From contig JAUYHV010000132.1 in the NCBI GenBank assembly GCA_030689845.1, positions 1 through 6,367 of the forward strand: DNA of 6,367 bases. Reading direction: 5' to 3'. Shown piece after piece: positions 1 to 4,875 of the stretch. The notes under the pieces are model-generated. The model saw nothing but the letters and a program-made list of their open reading frames with translations, did no database searches and had not been told where the DNA came from. Numbering within the stretch: the stretch's first letter is position 1; every line of letters begins with the position of its first letter. This DNA comes from Dehalococcoidia bacterium. GTDB lineage: Bacteria > Chloroflexota > Dehalococcoidia > JACQUA01. Made by a program: the position numbers and the translations under genes.

Positions 1-70
1 GGTACTCTAAAAGTTCCCTGGCTTTTGTGTCTTGAAGTTCTTTGTCTTTACGTGGAGTAGGTTCACCCAT
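1..70 (-). CDS. N-terminus of an unidentified divergent gene (cut by window edge)
   Basis: An ATG at 70-68 on the minus strand opens a frame with no stop to the window edge, giving 23 residues that begin MGEPTPRKDKELQ and are rich in charged amino acids. A good SD, AAGGTGG at 82-76, lies 5 bases upstream, which is the main reason to believe this start. The gene is divergent from the cysteine-synthase operon and shares its intergenic control region. Too little protein is visible to name a family; the visible part is hydrophilic, with no signal peptide or membrane segment. It could also be a chance short frame, since only 70 bases are seen. Confidence 0.5.
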   Translation of the reverse strand, partial: MGEPTPRKDKELQDTKARELLEY

Positions 71-119
71 AGCAGCCACCTTAAATTTTTATTAACCCGA
101 TTATTTTACCATATACCAA

Positions 120-148
120 ATTATTTATAAGCACCGAGTATTGATCAA
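120..148 (-). promoter_or_regulatory. Weak candidate promoter for the divergent gene
   Basis: Read on the minus strand, TTGATC (148-143) and AATAAT (125-120) are separated by 17 bases, about 50 bases before the minus-strand start codon. Each hexamer departs from consensus, and the -10 lacks its first T. The -35 lies inside a small palindrome, ATTGATCAAT (140-149). The region is so AT-rich that a chance match is quite likely. Confidence 0.2.
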
Positions 149-202
149 TCCGGGGTTTTTTAAAAATTACTATTTCGTGCTAAATGTTATCTTGTAAAAT
201 TA

Positions 203-221
203 CGTTTCAATGTGTGAAGCG
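203..221. promoter_or_regulatory. Imperfect dyad upstream of the operon promoter (possible activator site)
   Basis: CGTTTCA (203-209) and TGAAGCG (215-221) form an inverted repeat with a 5-base centre; six of seven pairs are Watson-Crick and the seventh is T/G. The T at 206 and A at 218 give the T-N11-A geometry typical of LysR-family sites, and regulators of cysteine synthesis such as CysB and CysL belong to that family. The dyad ends about 31 bases before the -35 of the operon promoter, a position where activators commonly bind. Assignment to any regulator is inference. Confidence 0.3.
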
Positions 222-252
222 ACTTTAATTTTAATCCCGTTACAAATATTAC

Positions 253-281
253 TTGACATACGGGGATTTTGTTGATATATT
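253..281 (+). promoter_or_regulatory. SigA/sigma-70-type promoter of the sulfur operon
   Basis: A perfect -35 hexamer TTGACA (253-258) is followed after exactly 17 bases by TATATT (276-281), which matches the -10 consensus at five of six positions. Transcription would start near 288, giving a leader of about 65 nt before the first cysteine synthase. This is the only strong promoter noticed on the plus strand, so the genes from 353 onward are probably read mainly from here. Confidence 0.75.
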
Positions 282-296
282 TTTACTTTATTGTTT

Positions 297-316
297 ACTA
301 TTATCATGATAATAGT
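297..316. promoter_or_regulatory. Perfect 20-bp palindrome in the operon leader, probable operator
   Basis: ACTATTATCA (297-306) is followed directly by its exact reverse complement (307-316), a perfect 10+10 dyad with no spacer. It begins about 10 bases after the predicted transcription start, where a bound dimeric repressor would block initiation or early elongation. It is not followed by a T-run and is AT-rich, so it is not an intrinsic terminator. The even-numbered symmetry with TTATCATGATAA at the core resembles Fur/PerR- or Rrf2-type operators only loosely. The regulator is unknown. Confidence 0.55.
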
Positions 317-341
317 TATAATAAACATCTAATATTTTAAC

Positions 342-347
342 AGGAGG
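342..347 (+). promoter_or_regulatory. Consensus ribosome binding site that fixes the start of the first cysteine synthase
   Basis: AGGAGG lies 5 bases before the ATG at 353. It settles the start even though the resulting protein has about 20 more N-terminal residues than most CysK proteins. Confidence 0.85.
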
Positions 348-352
348 AAAAA

Positions 353-1336
353 ATGTCCGGTAAAGTGGAGAAATTAAAGTTCAAAACAATCGAAATTCCT
401 ATAATTACCAGGGGGATAGCAAAAGACAGCACCGAATTGGTCGGTAACACTCCTTTGGTGAGATTGAACAGGGTTACGGCCGGGACAAAAGCGGAAATTG
501 TAGCCAAACTTGAGTCCTTCAACCCCCTCGGAAGCGTAAAGGACAGGATCGGTGTTTCTATGATAGTGGATGCCGAGGAAAAGGGGCTTATAAAAAAGGA
601 CACCGTGATAGTCGAGCCTACCAGCGGGAATACGGGTATCTCCCTGGCTTTTGTCTGCGCAGCCCGCGGGTACAGGTTGATACTCACGATGCCGGAGACC
701 ATGTCCATGGAACGCAGGCAGTTACTGGCAATTCTGGGAGCAGAACTTGTGCTGACACCGGGACCGGAAGGTATGCCCGGAGCTATAAGGAAAGCTGAGG
801 AATTGGCGTCGCAAAATCCAAGTTATTTTATGCCCCAGCAATTTAAAAATCTTGCAAATCCTGAAATACACAGGCTAACCACAGCAGAAGAGATCTGGCG
901 GGATACAGACGGAAGGGTAGATATTTTAATATCGGGTGTTGGCACAGGTGGTACAATTACTGGAGTCTCCGAGGTGATTAAACCGAGAAAACCCGAGTTC
1001 AAGGCAATCGCAGTTGAGCCTGTAGATTCTCCTGTTCTTTCAGGAGGTAAGCCCGGACCCCATAAAATACAGGGTATCGGAGCAGGGTTTAAACCTGATA
1101 TTTTAAGAATGGAACTCGTAGACGAAATAGTCCAGGTTAGCAGCGATAACGCTGGAATAATGGCCAGAAGACTGGCAAAAGAAGAGGGAATACTTGCCGG
1201 CATTTCCTCCGGTGCGGCAACATGGGCCGCTATTGAAGTTGCAAATAGACCGGAGAACCAGGGTAAGCTTATCGTTGTTGTATTGCCCGATACCGGGGAG
1301 AGATACTTATCCACCTGGTTATTTAAGGAGCAGTAA
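353..1336 (+). CDS. cysK: Cysteine synthase (O-acetylserine sulfhydrylase, CysK type), first of a tandem pair
   Basis: A cytoplasmic PLP enzyme, expected to replace the acetyl group of O-acetylserine with sulfide, or with a protein thiocarboxylate in this setting, to make cysteine. The 327-residue protein shows the full fold-type II signature: GNTPLVRL at 31-38, the PLP lysine K63 in SVKDR, the substrate-binding asparagine loop TSGNTG at 90-95, the PLP phosphate loop GTGGT at 197-201, GISSGA at 283-288 near the pyridine nitrogen, and LPDTGERYLST at 311-321. The segment SPVLSGGKPGPHKIQGIGAG marks it as CysK-like rather than CysM-like. About 20 basic/hydrophobic residues precede the usual start, and the strong SD argues they are real. 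It is first in the operon, 17 bases before a paralogue. By family motifs it looks fully active; the true sulfur donor is not decided by sequence alone. Confidence 0.9.
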   Translation: MSGKVEKLKFKTIEIPIITRGIAKDSTELVGNTPLVRLNRVTAGTKAEIVAKLESFNPLGSVKDRIGVSMIVDAEEKGLIKKDTVIVEPTSGNTGISLAFVCAARGYRLILTMPETMSMERRQLLAILGAELVLTPGPEGMPGAIRKAEELASQNPSYFMPQQFKNLANPEIHRLTTAEEIWRDTDGRVDILISGVGTGGTITGVSEVIKPRKPEFKAIAVEPVDSPVLSGGKPGPHKIQGIGAGFKPDILRMELVDEIVQVSSDNAGIMARRLAKEEGILAGISSGAATWAAIEVANRPENQGKLIVVVLPDTGERYLSTWLFKEQ

Positions 1337-1353
1337 ATCCTTATAATATTTGT

Positions 1354-2343
1354 ATGAATAGAGATATAACCAAAATTATTGGGGGCACAGCTATTCTGAC
1401 CTTGCGTCACGTGGTGCCCCAACACACCGGAACTGTTTTGGTTAAAGTAGAGTCTCTTAATCCCGGTGGGAGCGTAAAAGACCGCATCGCCCTTGCTATG
1501 ATTGAAGATGCGGAGAAAAAAGGTTTATTGCGGACCGGCGCAACCATTGTCGAGCCAACCAGCGGAAATACGGGGATTGCCCTGGCAATGATAGGCGCCG
1601 CTAAAGGCTACCGGGTCATATTAACAATGCCCCAAAATGCCAACAAAGAGCGGGTATCGCTGCTCCGCAGGTATGGCGCTGAGGTAGTTTTAACTCCATT
1701 TGAACAGGGCATGCTGGGCGCCGTAACTGCAGCGGAAGAACTGGTTTCACAAAATCCCGATTATTTCATGCCTCAGCAATTTAATAACCCGGCGAACCCG
1801 GACATTCACCGGCGTACAACTGCCCGGGAGATATTGGCTTATACAAAGGGAAGAATAGATGCATTCTTAACCGGCATAGGAACAGGGGGAACCATAACGG
1901 GTGTGGGTGAGGTTCTTAAAAAGGAGGTTCCCGGCATTCTTATCGTTGGCGTGGAACCTGCACGCTCTCCACTTATTTCCAAGGGCAAGGCCGGCCCACA
2001 TGGGATAGATGGAATCGGGGCAAATTTCATCCCCAAAGTGCTCAACATTAACGTGTTAGATGAGATAATAACTGTTGAAGACGATGAAGCCTATATTATG
2101 CAAGGTCGTCTCGCCCGGGAGGAAGGGCTGTTAGTCGGACCTTCGTCCGGAGCCAATGTATCGGCTGCCATTAAATTGGGTGAACGGTTGGGGAAGGGTA
2201 AAACAATAGTAACCATACTGCCTGATACTGGCGAACACTACCTGTCTATCGATTTACCAGCTGAGTCCGGAACCAAAATATATAATAAAAAATACATAAA
2301 TGAACAATACGTAACTGCAAATAATTCTGGAAAGAAGGGGTAA
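1354..2343 (+). CDS. cysK: Second cysteine synthase paralogue (CysK type), divergent N-terminal loop
   Basis: A PLP enzyme of the same family as the preceding gene and roughly half identical to it by eye, so probably an old tandem duplication. Catalytic features are kept: lysine K42 in SVKDR, asparagine loop TSGNTG (69-74), phosphate loop GTGGT (176-180), GPSSGA (262-267) and PDTGEHYLS (290-298). Two things differ from a standard CysK: the N-terminal GNTPLVRL motif has become GGTAILTL (10-17), and there is an extra polar tail of about 28 residues (302-329). No SD sits at normal spacing before ATG 1354; the nearest AGGAG is 23 bases away, yet the N-terminus aligns well with CysK starts, so translation may depend on coupling to the upstream gene. 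One of the pair may use the carrier thiocarboxylate and the other free sulfide; which does which is open. Confidence 0.88.
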   Translation: MNRDITKIIGGTAILTLRHVVPQHTGTVLVKVESLNPGGSVKDRIALAMIEDAEKKGLLRTGATIVEPTSGNTGIALAMIGAAKGYRVILTMPQNANKERVSLLRRYGAEVVLTPFEQGMLGAVTAAEELVSQNPDYFMPQQFNNPANPDIHRRTTAREILAYTKGRIDAFLTGIGTGGTITGVGEVLKKEVPGILIVGVEPARSPLISKGKAGPHGIDGIGANFIPKVLNINVLDEIITVEDDEAYIMQGRLAREEGLLVGPSSGANVSAAIKLGERLGKGKTIVTILPDTGEHYLSIDLPAESGTKIYNKKYINEQYVTANNSGKKG

Positions 2344-2344
2344 C

Positions 2345-3184
2345 ATGGATAACCTATCTCCCAACCAGCAATCCTGGAGCGGTTTTACCGAAGAGCAGTT
2401 ACAACGTTACAGCCGGCATATAATATTGAAGCAAGTTGGAGGTAAGGGACAACGAAAGCTCTTGCAGACAAGAGCCCTTCTTATTGGCGCAGGAGGACTT
2501 GGATCACCAGTAGCTCTGTACCTTGCTGCCGCCGGAGTAGGAACCCTGGGTATTGTTGATTACGATCATGTCGACCTGAGTAACTTGCAAAGGCAAATTC
2601 TACACCATACCGATGACGTCGGAAGACCGAAAGTTGTCTCTGCATCAGAAACAATTAAGGCTATTAACCCTGACGTAAACGTGATTCAGCACTCAGTACG
2701 CCTTGATTCCGGTAATGCCCGGGAACTGATGAACCAGTATGATATGGTAATTGACGGCAGCGACAATTTCCCGACCCGGTATCTTGTTAACGATGCGGCA
2801 TTTCTAACAAAAAAACCTCTTGTTCACGGTGGTATTTTATTATTTGAAGGCATGACTACTGTTTTTATTCCCGGTAAGGGCTGCTACCGTTGTCTGCATC
2901 CCGTGCCGCCGCCGCCTGGGGCAATACCTTCTTGCCAGGAAGCGGGCGTTCTGGGTGTAATTACTGGTATAATAGGTTCTATTCAGGCGGCGGAAGCCAT
3001 TAAACTGGCTCTCGGTATTGGAGAACCTCTGAGCGGAAGGTTAATATACTTCGACGCTCTGGATATGACCTTTCGCGAAGTCAAGTTTCGCCGCAACCCC
3101 AAATGTCCCCTTTGCGGTGACAACCCAACAATAAATGAACTTGTGGATTACGATTATTTTTGCGGCGTTCCATCCTCGGAATGA
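2345..3184 (+). CDS. moeB: MoeB/ThiF-family E1-like adenylyltransferase for the sulfur carrier
   Basis: Activates the C-terminal glycine of a ubiquitin-fold sulfur carrier as an acyl-adenylate, using ATP and Mg. The 279-residue protein has the MoeB layout: RYSRHI (21-26) holding the trans-acting arginine region, nucleotide loop GAGGLGSP (48-55), VDYDHVDLSNLQRQ (71-84), K96, DGSDNFPTRY (137-146) with the metal-binding aspartate D140, and two zinc CxxC pairs (C180/C183 and C254/C257). C197 in SCQEAGV occupies the conserved MoeB/ThiF cysteine position. There is no rhodanese domain. Its start is 2 bases after the previous stop, with SD AAGGGG at 2335-2340 inside the end of that gene, so the two are tightly coupled. 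With a CysO-like carrier next and no molybdopterin or thiamine genes in view, cysteine synthesis is the likelier role than Moco or thiamine. It is the counterpart of HcyF or of the MoeB-like proteins that serve CysO. Confidence 0.9.
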   Translation: MDNLSPNQQSWSGFTEEQLQRYSRHIILKQVGGKGQRKLLQTRALLIGAGGLGSPVALYLAAAGVGTLGIVDYDHVDLSNLQRQILHHTDDVGRPKVVSASETIKAINPDVNVIQHSVRLDSGNARELMNQYDMVIDGSDNFPTRYLVNDAAFLTKKPLVHGGILLFEGMTTVFIPGKGCYRCLHPVPPPPGAIPSCQEAGVLGVITGIIGSIQAAEAIKLALGIGEPLSGRLIYFDALDMTFREVKFRRNPKCPLCGDNPTINELVDYDYFCGVPSSE

Positions 3185-3187
3185 TGA

Positions 3188-3208
3188 GCCTGTATTCAGG
3201 CCATTTTT
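3188..3208 (+). other. Short GC hairpin plus T-run just after the E1 stop codon
   Basis: GCCTG (3188-3192) pairs with CAGGC (3197-3201) around a TATT loop, followed by ATTTTT ending at 3208. The stem has only 5 pairs, so as an intrinsic terminator it would be weak. Lying between the E1 and carrier genes, it may cause partial termination or protect an mRNA end. Confidence 0.3.
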
Positions 3209-3211
3209 GAG

Positions 3212-3253
3212 AACCGGAGTCCAGGAACGCGGCGGTTTTCTTGAAGGTAACCG
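3212..3253 (+). other. Alternating AACCG/CGGTT/AACCG complementarity in the leader of the carrier gene
   Basis: CGGTT at 3233-3237 can pair either with AACCG at 3212-3216 or with AACCG at 3249-3253, giving two mutually exclusive 5-bp stems. The second stem ends 10 bases before the SD of the carrier gene (3264-3269). The stems are short, so this may be chance. Confidence 0.2.
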
Positions 3254-3276
3254 ATAAATGAAAAAGGAGCTATACA

Positions 3277-3555
3277 ATGACAGCCGAAGTTCAAATCCCA
3301 TCTCTACTGCGTAAGGCAACAGGTGGTGAGAAGCAGGTTAAGGTTGAGGGTGAAACAGTAAAGGAGGTACTGGATGACTTGACAGGTAAATACCCTGAAC
3401 TGAAGGAAAGAATCCTGACAGCCGAAGGAAATATTCAACCTTTTGTAGTTTTATATGTCAATAATGAGGATATACGTTTTCTCCAGGATTTGGGTACTCC
3501 CGTTAAGTCCGGGGACGTCATTTCTATTCTCCCGGCAGTGGCAGGCGGCAGATAA
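3277..3555 (+). CDS. CysO/ThiS/MoaD-like ubiquitin-fold sulfur carrier with a Gly-Gly-Arg tail
   Basis: A small cytoplasmic beta-grasp protein (92 residues) that would carry sulfur as a C-terminal thiocarboxylate. It starts with VQIPSLLRKATGG, has YVNNEDIRF at 60-68, and ends in SILPAVAGGR; these elements resemble M. tuberculosis CysO, as recalled, more than E. coli MoaD or ThiS. The key Gly90-Gly91 pair is followed by Arg92 (codons GGC GGC AGA TAA), so the glycine that must be adenylated is masked. Removal of one residue is needed first, as described for the extra alanine of HcyS in Wolinella. SD AAGGAG at 3264-3269 sits 7 bases before the ATG. It lies between its likely E1 and the sulfite reductase, and a JAMM protease is encoded three genes later. 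An operon-specific role in cysteine synthesis is inferred from these neighbours. Confidence 0.88.
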   Translation: MTAEVQIPSLLRKATGGEKQVKVEGETVKEVLDDLTGKYPELKERILTAEGNIQPFVVLYVNNEDIRFLQDLGTPVKSGDVISILPAVAGGR

Positions 3556-3569
3556 CAGTTTCCGCCTGC
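3541..3569 (+). other. 8-bp GC-rich RNA hairpin across the tail codons and stop of the carrier gene
   Basis: GCAGGCGG (3541-3548) is perfectly complementary to CCGCCTGC (3562-3569), with a 13-base loop (3549-3561) containing the TAA stop. The 5' arm holds the Ala-Gly-Gly codons. No T-run follows, so it is not a standard terminator. The stem ends 4 bases before the SD (GAGG, 3574-3577) of the sulfite-reductase gene, so it could stabilise the upstream mRNA end or tune the carrier-to-reductase ratio. Confidence 0.5.
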
Positions 3570-3584
3570 AAGCGAGGTTAAAAT

Positions 3585-4580
3585 ATGGTAACAGGAAATG
3601 AATATAATGCTCCATCAGAAGCCACTAAGGTAGCATTACAAAAAGAGGCTGCTAAACTAAAACTGGATTTTAATGAACTCAAGTCCGGTGGTTTCATAAA
3701 GCAGGTTCAAAAGAATTTATTTGTTGTGCGTTTGCGCTGCCCCGGGGGTAGTTTAACCCCGGAAAAACTTAGGAAAGCAGCGGAGATAGCCGAAAAATAT
3801 GGAACGGGTGAGGTTCATCTATCCATCCGACAGTCACTGGAAATAATTGGAGTGCACCATAATAATTTCTCTTCTGTAGTCAAGGAACTCAAAGAGGTTG
3901 GTTGGTCTGTAGCCTCATGTGGACCTCGTATACGGGTCCCAAATGCCTGTGGGGGGTGCACATGGAACCCCAACGGGCTGATGGATACTATAAAATTGTG
4001 CAACGAAATTGACCGTAATTACTTTGGAGTTCCAACCGGTCACCACAAGTTTAAGATAAATATATCCGGATGCGCTATTGATTGTCCAGACTCGAGAGAT
4101 GCCGACCTTGGTTTCCAGGGAATTCTTGAACCTGTCCTGGTACCTGATTTGTGTAATGCTTGCACCCTGTGTGTAAAAGCCTGCGAGGAACAAGCCTTGG
4201 TTATGGAAGGAGACTTGCCTGTACGGGATGACAGCAAGTGTATTTATTGCGGTGACTGCGTAAAAGTGTGTCCAATGGATGCGATGGTAAGGGGGAAAAG
4301 TGGATGGTTGGTAAGGGTTGGAGGCAAACACGGTAAACATCCCATCTACGGTTATGAAGTGGCCAAATTCATCTCCGATGAGCAAGCCCTGTCACTGGTA
4401 CCGAAAACGCTTGAGTGGTACAGGGGGATAGCGGTAGGACGGGAAAGAATAGGTACCACCTTGAACAAGCATGGATTACAAAAATATATCGAAGAAGTTG
4501 TTAAACCCTTGAGCCTTGAGGCTATCGAGACAAACGAAGAAAGGAAAAAATATTTTAGTGAAGGAAACATCTACAAATAA
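3585..4580 (+). CDS. Siroheme sulfite/nitrite reductase-family protein with inserted 2x[4Fe-4S] ferredoxin domain
   Basis: Probably reduces sulfite to sulfide in the cytoplasm, feeding the carrier. The 331-residue protein has a ferredoxin-like half-domain (about 36-105) with HLSIRQSLEI at 78-87, whose R82 matches a sulfite-binding arginine motif of the family. The siroheme/[4Fe-4S] region follows: C122/C125 in ACGGCTWNPNG, HHKFK (153-157) with two substrate lysines, and SGCAIDC (C163/C167). Next come two ferredoxin clusters, C190/193/196/200 and C219/222/225/229, then a closing segment. This layout and length recall AsrC, DsrA/DsrB and the small Dsr-like proteins rather than the two-repeat CysI. 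The first pair is CxxC; the standard spacing is Cx5C, and Asn128 sits where the second cysteine is expected. No flavoprotein or pyridine-nucleotide subunit is encoded nearby, so electrons probably come from ferredoxin. SD GAGG at 3574-3577. Nitrite reduction is possible but fits the context less well. Confidence 0.85.
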   Translation: MVTGNEYNAPSEATKVALQKEAAKLKLDFNELKSGGFIKQVQKNLFVVRLRCPGGSLTPEKLRKAAEIAEKYGTGEVHLSIRQSLEIIGVHHNNFSSVVKELKEVGWSVASCGPRIRVPNACGGCTWNPNGLMDTIKLCNEIDRNYFGVPTGHHKFKINISGCAIDCPDSRDADLGFQGILEPVLVPDLCNACTLCVKACEEQALVMEGDLPVRDDSKCIYCGDCVKVCPMDAMVRGKSGWLVRVGGKHGKHPIYGYEVAKFISDEQALSLVPKTLEWYRGIAVGRERIGTTLNKHGLQKYIEEVVKPLSLEAIETNEERKKYFSEGNIYK

Positions 4581-4803
4581 CGCCATTGATTTGCGCGGTA
4601 CGTTATGCCCCATGAACTGGGTTAAGACCAAGCTGATTTTGGAAGAAATGGAAGAAGGGGAATTGCTGGAAGTGATTATTGATGAGGGAGAACCGATGCG
4701 AAACGTACCACGCAGTGCCAAAAACGAAGGGCATAAAATAGTGAAAGTAGAAACGCTTGAGGATAACTCCTGTAAGTTAACAATTAAAAGGGGAGTAGAT
4801 TAA
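4558..4803 (+). CDS. TusA-family sulfurtransferase, CPxN variant
   Basis: An 81-residue protein of the TusA/SirA fold, whose members pass persulfide sulfur from a conserved cysteine. The motif DLRGTLCPMNWVKTKL places that cysteine at residue 17, and GEPMRNVPRSAKNEGH (44-59) is the second family block. The usual CPxP reads CPMN here. I chose the GTG at 4558, which overlaps the reductase gene by 23 bases, because the family begins only a few residues before DLRG and AAGGAA (4541-4546) lies upstream, though 11 bases away. The longer TTG start at 4516 has no SD and would add 14 basic residues. The overlap implies translational coupling to the sulfite reductase, so a job handing over or receiving sulfur at that enzyme is likely. 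Direct loading of the carrier is a further inference. Confidence 0.85.
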   Translation: MKETSTNNAIDLRGTLCPMNWVKTKLILEEMEEGELLEVIIDEGEPMRNVPRSAKNEGHKIVKVETLEDNSCKLTIKRGVD

Positions 4804-4875
4804 TTTCCGTCACTACTTATATTCAATACCACAACGGATCCTGTATATTAGTGGTTCATCCCCTGGTGAGTTAGC

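Noticed and set aside
163..203. Direct repeat AAAATTAC at 163-170 and 196-203, 33 bases apart
   Set aside because: Eight-base AT-rich repeats are expected by chance in this region, and nothing else supports a paired binding site.
288..352. T-box or S-box riboswitch before the cysteine synthase genes, as is common for sulfur genes in Firmicutes
   Set aside because: The leader from the predicted start is only about 65 nt, AT-rich, and holds just the 20-bp palindrome; there is no T-box sequence, S-box stem set or terminator.
337..2048. Long minus-strand open frames opposite the two cysteine synthase genes (337-708, 823-1425, 1839-2048)
   Set aside because: They lie wholly or mostly opposite well-supported CysK genes, show no recognisable protein motifs, and are explained by codon structure of the sense strand.
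2345..3555. Molybdopterin (MoeB-MoaD) or thiamine (ThiF-ThiS) synthesis pair
   Set aside because: No other Moco or thiamine genes are present, the carrier resembles CysO with SILPAVAGG, and CysK and JAMM neighbours point to cysteine. Moonlighting in Moco synthesis cannot be excluded.
4516..4557. TTG start at 4516 giving a longer TusA protein
   Set aside because: No SD precedes it, and the added residues are a frame-shifted read of the reductase C-terminal coding sequence; the GTG at 4558 gives a normal family length.
3815..4721. Several minus-strand frames opposite the reductase and TusA genes
   Set aside because: Same pattern of shadows; the sense-strand proteins have complete catalytic motifs, and the antisense ones look like nothing known.
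4804..4875. Terminator or internal promoter between the TusA and JAMM genes
   Set aside because: Only a 4-5 bp CCAC/GTGG complementarity with a loop of about 18 bases and no T-run; TATATT-like strings lack any -35 partner.
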